From: Cystobacter fuscus | GTDB taxonomy: Bacteria > Myxococcota > Myxococcia > Myxococcales > Myxococcaceae | Direction: 5' to 3' | Assembly: GCF_002305875.1 (NCBI RefSeq) | Contig: NZ_CP022098.1 | Location: forward strand, 9,362,001 to 9,426,000 | Length of the DNA: 64,000 bases | In this document: one piece after another, positions 11,532-20,296 of the stretch | How the letters are laid out: each line of letters begins with the position of its first letter | Numbering within the stretch: the stretch's first letter is position 1 | Program-made: the position numbers and the translations under genes | The notes under the pieces: generated by a model | What the model saw: only the letters and a program-made list of their open reading frames with translations | Database searches by the model: none | What the model was told of the DNA's origin: nothing

Positions 11532-12122
11532 ATGCCCGGCCTACCCGCCATCCGCGGCTTCGTCTGCAAGACCATCCTGGACGCGGCCCGGAGTCTGCCC
11601 GAGGACCAACAGCGCCGGATCTTCATGGACATCCCCCCCGCGACGCTCGCCCTGCTCGAGTCCACGCCGCGGCTGGGCTGGATCCCCATGCCCGAGAGCA
11701 TGTGGCTGACGGATGCCCTCCATCTCACCCTGGGCACTCCCGGCTTCCGCCAGTTCTTCTCCCTCCTCGCCGAGCACCTGGTGTCCGCCCCCCTGATGCA
11801 GTCGCTCTTCGATGGCGCGGTGCGTCTGCTCGGCCTGACGCCCCAGGCGATGCTCAAGTGGTCCACCTACGCCTGGGAGCAGGCGTTCCGCGACTGCGGA
11901 CGGCTCACCTACCGCCCCATCCGCGACACGCCCTCCCACGGCCGGGTGGAAATGATTCTCGAGGACTTCCCTCCCCTGCTGCACCGCGGCGGCACCTTCG
12001 CCGAGGCGCTCGCGGCCACCTTCGAGATGTTCCTGCGCCGGGTCTCCAAGAAGGGCCGCGTCGAGCTGCGCCCGATGCAACCCCACACGAACCGCCTCGT
12101 GTGTGACGTGTCCTGGGACTGA
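11532..12122 (+). CDS. TIGR02265-family protein (Myxococcales-specific)
   Basis: Protein of 196 residues of a family found in large numbers in myxobacteria and of unknown function. The typical pattern is an N-terminal helical part (GFVCKTILDAARSLPEDQQRRIFMDIP), a central region resembling a heme-NO-binding-like fold and a C-terminal RLVCDVSWD. No signal peptide or membrane segment is present. The ATG at 11532 begins at the family's usual N-terminus; the open frame extends further upstream without homology. Confidence 0.75.
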   Translation: MPGLPAIRGFVCKTILDAARSLPEDQQRRIFMDIPPATLALLESTPRLGWIPMPESMWLTDALHLTLGTPGFRQFFSLLAEHLVSAPLMQSLFDGAVRLLGLTPQAMLKWSTYAWEQAFRDCGRLTYRPIRDTPSHGRVEMILEDFPPLLHRGGTFAEALAATFEMFLRRVSKKGRVELRPMQPHTNRLVCDVSWD

Positions 12123-12300
12123 CACTCCGCCAATTCCTGGCGCACGGCGTCACGCCTGGCCGCGTCCGCACGCAATGCGTTACATCCGCGTTGAATCATC
12201 AAAAGTTATTAGAACCTGGGATTTTGTGTTATGCGGGCGCAATCGACGAGTCCGTCGATCCCCGCCTTACCCCCAAACCCAGTTACAGCAGGAGCCTCTC

Positions 12301-13395
12301 ATGTTTTCTCGTTTCGACGGGCAGAGGGTTTCCCTTGCCTGCGCGCTCACCGCCTCCCTCGTGGTGGGTGGCGACGCGCTCGCGAGCACCATCAATCAGA
12401 ACACCTCGTGGACCATCAACCGCGGAGCCTCCACGACGTACCGCGTCGTGGCCTATGGTGACTCCATCTTCGCGGGCTACAAGGGCTCGCTGAGCAGCGT
12501 GGCCAAGCGCTCCGGTCCCCAGGTGCAGGGGGAGTATCTGGCGCGCGAGTTCAACTCGAACATGGAAGTCTTCCGGCGCACCAAGTCGGGCGCCAAGGCC
12601 GACGACATCTACAACAACAAGATCGTCTCCGAGCGCTCGTACATGCAGGCGAGCAACACCCGCGTGGTGATGTTCGAGATGTGCGGCAACGACTATCTCC
12701 AGGCGCGCTCTGCCTTCGAGGATCAGAGCGGGACGTGCAGCTACAGCGGCCTGGACACGGCCCTGGCCAACTGTACCACGTACACGGAGAAGGCCATGCA
12801 GGCCATCAACCAGTACGCCACCACGGCCAAGGCGAAGATCGTGATGAACATCTACTACCCGGGGTTCAACACGGACAACAAGCTCACCAGCTGCTCGGAC
12901 TCGGCGACGGGCAAGCCCATCAACCAGCGGCAGAAGTTCCTGCCCTACCTGGCCAAGAGCAACTGGCGCACGTGCAGCCTGGCGGAGAAGTATGGCTTCA
13001 AGTGCGCGGACGCCTTCGCCGAGTACATGGGCGCCGACTACGACTCCAACGGCGACGGGCAGATCGACCGCGAGGCGCTGCGCTACAAGTCGGGCGAGAC
13101 CGAGGCCGCCTACGTCACCCGCATCACCAGCACGCTCGTGGCCACCCTGCGTGACTCCAACACGCACTTCGTCAACGCGAGCACCAGCTACGACTACATG
13201 CAGTCGGACGACACGCACCCCACGTTCTACGGCAGCTCCGTCTCCGTGGGCACCTTCGGCGGCACGGCCACGGGCTCCAGCGCCCCGGACTTCGCCGACT
13301 CGGCGGTGACCAACGGCCAGAACACGGAGTGGAACAAGTCCGGCCACGAGCGCATGGGCTGGATCTTCTCCACCCTGGATCCCACCACGCCGTAA
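12301..13395 (+). CDS. Secreted SGNH/GDSL-type hydrolase
   Basis: Exported esterase/lipase-like protein of 364 residues. A signal peptide ends near ALAS (about residue 28). The nucleophile block is VVAYGDSIFAGYKG, block III is MCGNDYL and the catalytic Asp/His pair is SDDTHPTFYG. A DYDSNGDGQIDREAL segment looks like an EF-hand calcium loop, uncommon in this family. The ATG at 12301 has AGGAG 9 bases upstream. The 178-bp upstream gap contains a distinctly AT-rich stretch (12191-12235), a likely promoter. The substrate could be an acylated polysaccharide or lipid. Confidence 0.82.
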   Translation: MFSRFDGQRVSLACALTASLVVGGDALASTINQNTSWTINRGASTTYRVVAYGDSIFAGYKGSLSSVAKRSGPQVQGEYLAREFNSNMEVFRRTKSGAKADDIYNNKIVSERSYMQASNTRVVMFEMCGNDYLQARSAFEDQSGTCSYSGLDTALANCTTYTEKAMQAINQYATTAKAKIVMNIYYPGFNTDNKLTSCSDSATGKPINQRQKFLPYLAKSNWRTCSLAEKYGFKCADAFAEYMGADYDSNGDGQIDREALRYKSGETEAAYVTRITSTLVATLRDSNTHFVNASTSYDYMQSDDTHPTFYGSSVSVGTFGGTATGSSAPDFADSAVTNGQNTEWNKSGHERMGWIFSTLDPTTP

Positions 13396-13446
13396 GCCCT
13401 CAGTCCGCCCAACATCCCGGAGGGGAAGGCGGCTAGGGTGCGGCGC

Positions 13447-14271
13447 ATGAATCGGACGATCGATCTGCGATCCCGGTGGACACTCGTCACCGGGGCCTCT
13501 TCGGGGCTGGGATTGGAAATGGCCCGCGCCATCGCCAGGGACCACGGGGGCAACGTGGTCCTGGTGGCGCGGCGCAAGGAGCGCCTGGAAGCCCTGTGCG
13601 AGGAGCTGCGCACGCGACACGGCGTCCAGGCCGCCTTCATCGTGGCGGACCTGTCGCGCCCCGAGGACGTGGAGCGGGTCTTCGCCGAGGCCACCCGGGA
13701 GCGCGTGCTCCACGGCGCCATCCTCAACGCGGGCGTCACCTACTGGGGCGAGGCGATGAAGCTGGACTGGGACGCGTTCCAGGCCCTGCTCAACACCAAC
13801 GTCACCAGCATGGTGCGCCTGTCGAGCCTGCTGCTGCCCCACCTCATTGAACAAGCAGGAGGGCAGGCGCGCGGCGGCGCGGCCGGGCTGATGCTCATCT
13901 CCAGCGTGGCGGCGTTCATCCCCGTGCCGTACCAGGCGGCCTACAGCGGCACCAAGGCCTTCATCCTGAGCTATGGGCAGGCGCTGGCGCAGGAGCTGCG
14001 GCACTCGGGCGTGTCCGTCACCGTCTTCGCCCCGGGCGGCATCTCCACCGAGCTGCTGGAGAACTCCGGGCTGTCGCGGCGCTTCAAGGCGGGAGACCTG
14101 GGGGTGATGACGGCCGCGCAGTGCGCCACCCATGCCGTGCGCGCCTTCGTCCAGCGCAAGGAGCTGTCCGTCCCCGGACTGCTCAACCAGACGCTGGCAC
14201 TGGCCGCGAGGCTGCTGCCGCGCGGCCTGCTCGCCCAACGCACCGCCGCCATGTACCGGCCCGGGCACTGA
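13447..14271 (+). CDS. Short-chain dehydrogenase/reductase
   Basis: Classical SDR of about 274 residues that oxidises or reduces a hydroxyl/carbonyl with NAD(P). It shows TGASSGLGLEMARAIA (dinucleotide loop), LNAG, the catalytic Ser in LISSVAA and the YxxxK pair YSGTK. The C-terminal 60 residues are basic and Leu-rich, as in SDRs that act on lipids (DltE/YqjQ type). A GTG at 13438 in the same frame is an alternative start. Confidence 0.88.
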   Translation: MNRTIDLRSRWTLVTGASSGLGLEMARAIARDHGGNVVLVARRKERLEALCEELRTRHGVQAAFIVADLSRPEDVERVFAEATRERVLHGAILNAGVTYWGEAMKLDWDAFQALLNTNVTSMVRLSSLLLPHLIEQAGGQARGGAAGLMLISSVAAFIPVPYQAAYSGTKAFILSYGQALAQELRHSGVSVTVFAPGGISTELLENSGLSRRFKAGDLGVMTAAQCATHAVRAFVQRKELSVPGLLNQTLALAARLLPRGLLAQRTAAMYRPGH

Positions 14272-14304
14272 GCCGCCCGGGGCCGGGCACGCGGCGCGGC
14301 CGGG

Positions 14305-14943
14305 CTACTTGTCGCACTCCACGTCGTTGAAGGTGTTGAGCGGCACGCCCGCGATGACGACCAGCTCCTCGTTGCCACACGGGGACGTGCTCAGCTTCGC
14401 GTCCTTGGTGGCGATGTGCCAGGTGTCCACGCCCCCGGTATCCCCGTCGATGTCACCCGCCGCGAACGCGTCGATGTTGCAGCCCGGGCAGCTTCCCGAG
14501 ATGCCCGGCGACTTGGGATCCTCCCCGTTTCCCGCGTTCCAGGAGAACGAGATGGGCACGAAGGCGGGCTGGGCCACCGCCACCTTGAACTTCGCCTCGT
14601 CCACGGAGATGCAGTTGGCGTTCTTGGGCAGGGTGACTCCCGAGGCCTGGCGCTGCTCGCACGTCTGCGTCTGCGCGAAGTAGTAGGCGTAGCGGTTGCC
14701 GCGCTCCGGCGAGAAGCCGATCGTCGTCGAGAACTCCGAGTAGGCGCCCTTCTCCTGCTGGTAGGCGCGCTGGCCGACGAACCAGGTCCTCAGATTCGAC
14801 TTGGCTTCCGCCTGCTTGGAGCGGGCCTGGAACTTGATGAAGTTCGGAATGGCGACCGCGGCGAGGATTCCGATGATGGCCACGACGATCATCAGCTCGA
14901 TGAGCGTGAAGCCACGATTCGACGGAGAGGCGGACTGGCGCAT
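14305..14943 (-). CDS. Type IV pilin (PilA-like)
   Basis: Prepilin of 212 residues. The N-terminus has the type III leader with cleavage at G/FTLIELMIVVAIIGILAAV followed by the hydrophobic spine AIPNF. The globular part has Cys residues near the end (GSCPGC, SPCGNEE, VECDK). Length and start match the major pilin of Myxococcus-type S-motility pili. No assembly genes lie next to it, so it is either a stand-alone pilin gene or a minor/alternative pilin. The upstream 150 bp to the patatin gene are free of genes; no confident sigma-54 site was found there. Confidence 0.88.
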   Translation of the reverse strand: MRQSASPSNRGFTLIELMIVVAIIGILAAVAIPNFIKFQARSKQAEAKSNLRTWFVGQRAYQQEKGAYSEFSTTIGFSPERGNRYAYYFAQTQTCEQRQASGVTLPKNANCISVDEAKFKVAVAQPAFVPISFSWNAGNGEDPKSPGISGSCPGCNIDAFAAGDIDGDTGGVDTWHIATKDAKLSTSPCGNEELVVIAGVPLNTFNDVECDK

Positions 14944-15095
14944 GAATGAATCTCGAGGACAGCGGGAACGACGAGCCCAGGCGGGGTGGGGGCCCGTGTA
15001 CCTGTAAAGGTATCACCAGGGTGTGGCTTCCTGGAAACCAGGCCCCTGTCCTGCTCCGTGGTTGGAGGTCCTACTACACCCCCCCTGCTCCGCGG

Positions 15096-16157
15096 TCAGT
15101 GCAGGGGTTGGAGGCGCTCGGCGAGCCTTCCGGTGGCCAGCAACTCCCGCAGCTCGTCGCCCATGCGCTCGCCTTCGCTCAGCACCTGGCGCCAGGTGCG
15201 AATCCGCTCCGCGTCGGACAGGCGGTAGAAGTCATCCAGGTCGGGAATCTTCCCGAAGGGCAGGCGCGCGACGAACTCCGGCGACGGGGAGAGCAGCAGG
15301 GCCCGGCGGAAGTTGGCGGGCCCGGCGCGGCGCCACAGGAGCGCGCTGTCGAAGTAGCCGGGCACGAGGTAGGGGTAGAAGTGGGGGTAGAGCACCAGCC
15401 CCTCGCCCACGCCGAAGTCCAGGTCCGGGTGGTAGTCGAGAATCCCACCGTCCCGATGGACTCCGGGTCCGGCGCCATCGATGCGCACCCCGCTCATGGC
15501 CAGGGGAATGGAGCCCGAGGCCAGCAGCGCGGACCGCAGGTTCTCGCGCGTCAGGGGCAGGTGCACGGAGGGCAGATCCTTGAGGCCCCGGAAGGGGCTG
15601 GTGTCTCCGGCGGTGTGGAAGATGACGCGATCGATTTGAAGCCCCAGGGTGCGGCGGCTCAGCAGATTGCCCAGGGCGCTCAGGGTGAGCCCCAACGTCT
15701 GCAGGTGACGTTGCTCGCTGGCGGACAGGCCCCGGCACCGGTTGGTCAGCACGTGCAGCCGCGCCCAGGGGTGGCCGAGGATCTGCGCCTCGCCATCGGT
15801 GCCCACGATGGCGTCCACGACGCCCCGGCTGGTGGTGCTCACCAGCTCGGCGGAGGGATTGGGCGGATAGCGCTGGGAGATGTACGCCTCGGCGAAGCGC
15901 CCCAGGGCCGCGACGGGATCGTTCTGGGCGAGGCAGCTCAGGCGCCAGCTGCCGATGGACGAGCCGATGAGGTGGAGCGGACGGGTGCGCGCGCGGAAGA
16001 ACTCGCCGAAGAGCATGCGATCCAAGCCGGCCAGCACCAGCCACCGCGGTCCGCCCGAGGCGCCCGGCACCACGTCGACGTCCTCCGCGCGCAGTCCTCG
16101 TTCACGAATCAGGCGCACGGCGTCCGGACCGGCGCGCAGGGTGAGGCTCGAACTCAT
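15096..16157 (-). CDS. Patatin-like phospholipase
   Basis: Serine lipid acyl hydrolase of 353 residues. The oxyanion stretch is VVPGASGGPRW, the nucleophile elbow is GSSIGSW (GxSxG) and the catalytic dyad Asp is in HRDGGILDYH. There is no signal peptide, suggesting a cytoplasmic or injected enzyme. It is divergent from the sphingolipid-type desaturase gene, with about 155 bp between starts; a shared role in lipid turnover is possible. Confidence 0.85.
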   Translation of the reverse strand: MSSSLTLRAGPDAVRLIRERGLRAEDVDVVPGASGGPRWLVLAGLDRMLFGEFFRARTRPLHLIGSSIGSWRLSCLAQNDPVAALGRFAEAYISQRYPPNPSAELVSTTSRGVVDAIVGTDGEAQILGHPWARLHVLTNRCRGLSASEQRHLQTLGLTLSALGNLLSRRTLGLQIDRVIFHTAGDTSPFRGLKDLPSVHLPLTRENLRSALLASGSIPLAMSGVRIDGAGPGVHRDGGILDYHPDLDFGVGEGLVLYPHFYPYLVPGYFDSALLWRRAGPANFRRALLLSPSPEFVARLPFGKIPDLDDFYRLSDAERIRTWRQVLSEGERMGDELRELLATGRLAERLQPLH

Positions 16158-16312
16158 GGACCCACCAAGAAAAACTGGGGAGGGGTTGGAGATGAAAGCA
16201 TGGTCGTCAGAGGAGGAAGGGGGCGAGGAATCCCATGAAGTGCCGCATGGCGTCGAGCGGGAGCGGTGTGCGAAGCTGCGCGCCCGTTTTCGCCCGAGCG
16301 AAAGGAACCCCT

Positions 16313-17311
16313 TTGAGTCAGCCGCGCCCCTTGGAGTTTTTCCGTAGCACGGAGAAGGAGCCCCATCTGGAGCGGGCTCGCACCATCCTGCGTGCCCACC
16401 CCGAGCTCAAGGACCTGTGCGGCCCGACCCCCATCACCGCCGCCTTCGTGCTGCTGGTGGTGGCGGGACAGGTGGGGCTCGCCTGGGCCCTGCGCGACTC
16501 GCCCTGGTGGGCGCTGCTCGCCGCCGCGTGGTTCGTCGGCGCCTTCCTGGACCATGGCCTGTGGGTGCTCATCCACGAGTGCACCCACAACCTCGTCTTC
16601 AAGACCCCCCGCGCCAACGCCCTCCTGCAGATCTTCGCCAACCTGCCCATCCTCTTCCCGGCGGCCATCTCCTTCCGCAAGTACCACCTCATCCATCACC
16701 GCTTCCAAGGGGACCTGGAGCTGGACGCGGACCTGGCCTCGCCCTTCGAGGCGAAGGTGATTGGCAACACGTTCTTCGGCAAGGCGTTCTGGATGCTCAA
16801 CTTCTGGGCCTTCCAGGCGCTGCGCGTGCAGCGGCTCAAGCGCGTGCCGTTCTTCGACGGGTGGTACATCGCCAACCTCGGCGTGCAGTTGGCCTTCATC
16901 GGGGGCAGCTACGCGCTCATGGGGCCGCGCGCGCTCGTCTACATGTTCCTCTCCTCCATCTTCGCCATCGGCCTGCATCCGCTGGGCGCGCGGTGGATCC
17001 AGGAGCACTACCTCGTCAAGCCGCCGCAGGAGACGTACTCGTACTACGGCCCGCTCAACTGGGTGGCGTTCAACGTGGGCTACCACAACGAGCACCACGA
17101 CGTGATGCGCGTGCCCTGGACGCGCCTGCCCCAGGTGAAGAAGATCGCCCCCGAGTACTACGACACGCTGCACTCCCACCGCTCGTGGACGGCGCTGTGG
17201 CTCAAGTTCCTCTTCGATCCGTCCCTGTCGCTCTACAGCCGCATGACGCGCTCGGGCGACTCGGGCCAGGGCACGCTCAAGCTCCCCGACGAGCCCGCCA
17301 AGGCCGCGTGA
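16313..17311 (+). CDS. DES1-like sphingolipid delta-4 fatty acid desaturase
   Basis: Integral membrane di-iron desaturase. With a TTG start at 16313 (AAAGGA six bases before) it is 332 residues, close to eukaryotic DEGS1 (323). The N-terminal stretch EFFRSTEKEPHLERARTIL then HPELKDLCGP matches the Lipid_DES domain that marks dihydroceramide desaturases. Histidine boxes are HECTHN (residue 88), HHRFQ (128) and HNEHHD (258), and there are several membrane segments. Myxobacteria make ceramide lipids, so a dihydroceramide-type substrate is reasonable but not proved. An in-frame ATG at 16235 would add 26 unrelated residues. Confidence 0.83.
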   Translation: MSQPRPLEFFRSTEKEPHLERARTILRAHPELKDLCGPTPITAAFVLLVVAGQVGLAWALRDSPWWALLAAAWFVGAFLDHGLWVLIHECTHNLVFKTPRANALLQIFANLPILFPAAISFRKYHLIHHRFQGDLELDADLASPFEAKVIGNTFFGKAFWMLNFWAFQALRVQRLKRVPFFDGWYIANLGVQLAFIGGSYALMGPRALVYMFLSSIFAIGLHPLGARWIQEHYLVKPPQETYSYYGPLNWVAFNVGYHNEHHDVMRVPWTRLPQVKKIAPEYYDTLHSHRSWTALWLKFLFDPSLSLYSRMTRSGDSGQGTLKLPDEPAKAA

Positions 17312-17335
17312 GCCGTCCCCCGAGCGCCCCCCTCC

Positions 17336-17355
17336 GGAGCCCCGCTCAGGGCTCC
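17336..17355. terminator. Small hairpin in the convergent gap
   Basis: GGAGCCC and GGGCTCC form a 7-bp stem with a 6-base loop between the convergent desaturase and HAD genes. It overlaps the HAD stop and has no T-run, so it is only a weak terminator candidate. Confidence 0.3.
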
Positions 17356-18017
17356 GTGGCCAGAGGGGACTCGGCGTAGCGCGCGAGCAGATCCTGCGGC
17401 GAGCCGAAGACGGCCATCGCCCCGGCGCCCCGCAGGTCCTCCTCCGAGAAGCCCCCGCACACCAGCCCCAGGCAGCGCAGGCCCAGGCGCACGGCGCCCT
17501 CGATGTCATGGGGCAGCGCGGCCACCGTGAGCGCCTCGTCGGTGCCGTCGAGCCCCAACAGGCGGATGGCCTCCGCGGGAATCTCCTCGTTCAACCGGTG
17601 GCCCTCCACCTCCGCATCCGTGGTGCGCGCGTCGATGAGGTCCGCCACCCCGAGCAGTTCGATGTAGTGCTCCAGCTCGTCGGGCTCCGCGCTGGAGGCC
17701 AGGGCGATGCGCCAGCCCTCGTCCCGCAGGCGCTGGAGCAGCTCGGTGACGCCCAGGAAGGGCCGCACGCGCGCGAGGTACTCCTCGTGGAAGAGCGCCC
17801 GGTGGTAGCTCGTCAGCTCATCCGCGTGGCGCAGGTAGTCCTCCTCCGAGAGCAGGGCGGACAGGAACCGGTCTCCCTCTCGGCCCAGCTGCGCGAGCAC
17901 CCGCGGCAGCCGCACCTGGACGCCATAGCGCGCCAGCGACTCCTGCCAGGCCCGCGCGCGCAGCACATTGGAGTCCACCAGCGTCCCATCCACCTCGAAG
18001 ATGATTGCCTTGGGCAC
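17346..18017 (-). CDS. HAD-superfamily protein with altered catalytic residues
   Basis: Beta-phosphoglucomutase/phosphoglycolate-phosphatase type HAD protein, 223 residues. The GTG start at 18017 has AGGAGG just upstream and begins right at the first strand. Motif I reads IIFEVDGTLVDS: the nucleophile Asp of FDxDGT is Glu. Motif II is LASSAEPDEL (Ser present). The motif III Lys is not found (HRLNEEIP where GKPxP is expected), and motif IV reads LPHDIEGA where GDS...D is usual. The fold is kept but three active-site positions are changed, so it is probably not a working phosphatase and may bind a phospho-ligand. Confidence 0.78.
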   Translation of the reverse strand: MPKAIIFEVDGTLVDSNVLRARAWQESLARYGVQVRLPRVLAQLGREGDRFLSALLSEEDYLRHADELTSYHRALFHEEYLARVRPFLGVTELLQRLRDEGWRIALASSAEPDELEHYIELLGVADLIDARTTDAEVEGHRLNEEIPAEAIRLLGLDGTDEALTVAALPHDIEGAVRLGLRCLGLVCGGFSEEDLRGAGAMAVFGSPQDLLARYAESPLATEP

Positions 18018-18183
18018 GAGCCTCCTCCGCCCCACCAACCTGCACACGCCTCCCTGCCCTCGCCAGACACCCCGGCCGCGTGTCCCGCCTCCCTCCTCGG
18101 GAGCGCCCCCCCACGCCAGATGGAAGGCCCATGTCCGCTCCCTCCGGCACCAGGCGGGCGAACGACAGGGCCCTCCCGAGGGT

Positions 18184-19944
18184 TCACGAGCGCAGCGGCA
18201 ACTCCACCACGAAGGTCGCGCCCTGGCCGAGCGCGCTGTGCACGTGCACCCGGCCCCCCTCGGCCTCCACGATGGCCCGGGTGATGTAGAGACCCAGGCC
18301 CAGGCCCCCATAGTTGCGCTCGGACACCGCGCGGGCATAACGCTCGAAGATGCGGCGGGACTGATCCGGCGCGATGCCGATGCCCTTGTCCCGCACCGAC
18401 AGGCGCGCGAAGCCGTTGTCCACCGTCACGCGGATGACCACGGGCGCGCCCGCCCCATACTTCAGCGCGTTGTCCAGCAGGTTGGTCACCACCTGCTCCA
18501 ACCGGGAACGATCCCACCGGCCGACGACCGGGGAGTTGGCCTCGACGACCAGGGGGGCCCGGAACTTGCCGGCGCGCGGCGTGAGCCGGGCGACCACCTG
18601 GCGCACCACGGAGAGCAGATCCACCTCCTCGCGCCGCAACTCGAAGCAGCCCGAGGCGATGAGCGAGACATCCAGCAGACCATTCATCAACGTGGTGAGC
18701 TTGCGCAACTGCTGCCGCCCCGACTCGACGGTGGAGCGCACCAGCGGCGCCAGGGACGAGTCGGGGTGGGCCTCGGCGGAGCGCTCGAGCGACTGCAACT
18801 TGAGGCTCAAGGGCGTCAGGGGCGTCTTGAGCTCGTGACTGGCGATGGAGAGGAACTCGTCGCGCAGGCGGATGGCTTCCCGGGCCTCACGGTAGAGCCG
18901 GGCGTTGTCCACCGAGAGCGCCGCGCGATGGGCGAGCTCCTGGGCGAAGCGCAGATCCTCCTCGTCATAGCGTCGGCCCGAGGTGGACGAGGAAAGGGTG
19001 AGCGCCCCGAGGATGCGCCCATGGGCGAGCAGGGGGACGGTGAGCAGCGAGCGCATGCCCACGCGGCGCATGATCGAGAGGTGCCGCGCGTCCTGCGCCG
19101 CCTGCCGCATCAGCTCATCCGTCACGTCCCGAAGCAGCGAGGCACGGCCCTCCACGAGCGCCACGGTGGGAGGATAGGTGGACCTGGCGTGGGGCAGCGG
19201 AGTGAGTCCGCGCACCTCCTGCGCCAGGGCCTCCAGGGAGGGGTCCGCCGCCACCACCTGGGCACGGAAGAACTGTCCGTTCGGGCCCAGCACGTCCAGG
19301 ATGCACCAGTCGGCGAGCGCGGGCACCGGGATCCGGGCGAGCGCGGCGAGCGTGGCGTCGTAGTCCAACGAGGCGGAGAGCACCTCACCCGCCCGGGCGA
19401 GGAAGGACGCGCGCTCCTGCGCCTGGCGATAGGCATGGATGTTCGTACTGGTGCCCACCCACTCGCGCACCCCGCCATTCGCGTCGAGCAGGGGGACGGC
19501 CCGCCCCAGCATCCAGATGTACTGGCCGTCCGAGCGGCGCAGCCGGAAGGACACGGAGAAGGCGGCGCGATCGGCCTGACCCCGCGCCAGGGCCTGCTCG
19601 ACGTGGGACCGATCCTCCGAGTGGACGAAGTTCAGCCACCTCCTGCCCCGCAGGGCCTCGGGGGGCTGTCCGGTGAAGTCCATCCAGCCTGGCAGACCCC
19701 CCACCGACTTCTCGATCCCCGCGCTCGTCCAGAAGATCTGGGAGGACACGTCCGCCAGGGCGAGCAGGCGCTCGTGCTCCTCCTCCAGGGGCACGACTTC
19801 CCGAGCGCGAGACTCGCTGGCCTTGGAGGCGGAGGTGGAGCTGGCCGGAACCTCCTCCGAGTGACTGGAACGAGATGACGTCATGGACCGGGAAGCATCA
19901 GGCGAGGAAGCGTCCTGTCCGGGCTCGGCTGAGAGCGAAAGCAT
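18184..19944 (-). CDS. PAS-GAF sensor histidine kinase
   Basis: Soluble hybrid-free sensor kinase of 586 residues. After a Ser-rich N-terminus come a PAS/PAC domain (about 60-185, with FRLRRSDGQYIWMLGRAVP), a GAF domain (about 195-350), the dimerisation/phosphoacceptor helix with SHELKTPL (His 370) and the ATPase domain with NLLDNALKYG, DKGIGIA and GLGLGLYI. No membrane segment is seen, so it senses a cytoplasmic signal. No response regulator is adjacent, as is common for orphan kinases in myxobacteria. An ATG at 19887 is an alternative start. Confidence 0.9.
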   Translation of the reverse strand: MLSLSAEPGQDASSPDASRSMTSSRSSHSEEVPASSTSASKASESRAREVVPLEEEHERLLALADVSSQIFWTSAGIEKSVGGLPGWMDFTGQPPEALRGRRWLNFVHSEDRSHVEQALARGQADRAAFSVSFRLRRSDGQYIWMLGRAVPLLDANGGVREWVGTSTNIHAYRQAQERASFLARAGEVLSASLDYDATLAALARIPVPALADWCILDVLGPNGQFFRAQVVAADPSLEALAQEVRGLTPLPHARSTYPPTVALVEGRASLLRDVTDELMRQAAQDARHLSIMRRVGMRSLLTVPLLAHGRILGALTLSSSTSGRRYDEEDLRFAQELAHRAALSVDNARLYREAREAIRLRDEFLSIASHELKTPLTPLSLKLQSLERSAEAHPDSSLAPLVRSTVESGRQQLRKLTTLMNGLLDVSLIASGCFELRREEVDLLSVVRQVVARLTPRAGKFRAPLVVEANSPVVGRWDRSRLEQVVTNLLDNALKYGAGAPVVIRVTVDNGFARLSVRDKGIGIAPDQSRRIFERYARAVSERNYGGLGLGLYITRAIVEAEGGRVHVHSALGQGATFVVELPLRS

Positions 19945-20296
19945 AGCAAGCAGGGCCTACCTCGCGCGAACCGCGCGGCATCCGTCCTCCCTCTTTCTTC
20001 TCAACGCTCAAACGCCCCCCTTCATCCTCGTACCCGAGGACAATCCTCCCACGCGGCCGAACCCGGGGTCACGACCGAGCGGGCACAGGGAGGGTGAGTC
20101 CCCCGCCCCGTCCCCACCAATCACTCGCACGTCCCGCCATGGACAGACACCTCCCCTGGTGCCGGGGCGGAGGACTGGTGGGGCCAGCGGGGCGCCAGGC
20201 CTCGCGCTCCGTCTTCCGACGCCGCGCCCCCGGGAGGAACGAGGGGGCCGGGGATTGACGTGGCCCCCGTCTCCTTCGCAGCATGGGCCTCCGCCC
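19945..20296. other. 352-bp divergent intergenic region
   Basis: Gap between the histidine kinase (leftward) and the thioesterase operon (rightward). It must hold promoters for both. I see a C/T-rich stretch near 19990-20010 but no confident -35/-10 pair, repeat or RNA gene. Confidence 0.4.

Noticed and set aside
14944-15095. Sigma-54 promoter for the pilin gene
   Set aside because: No GG-N10-GC pair of acceptable quality was found in the 152-bp gap.
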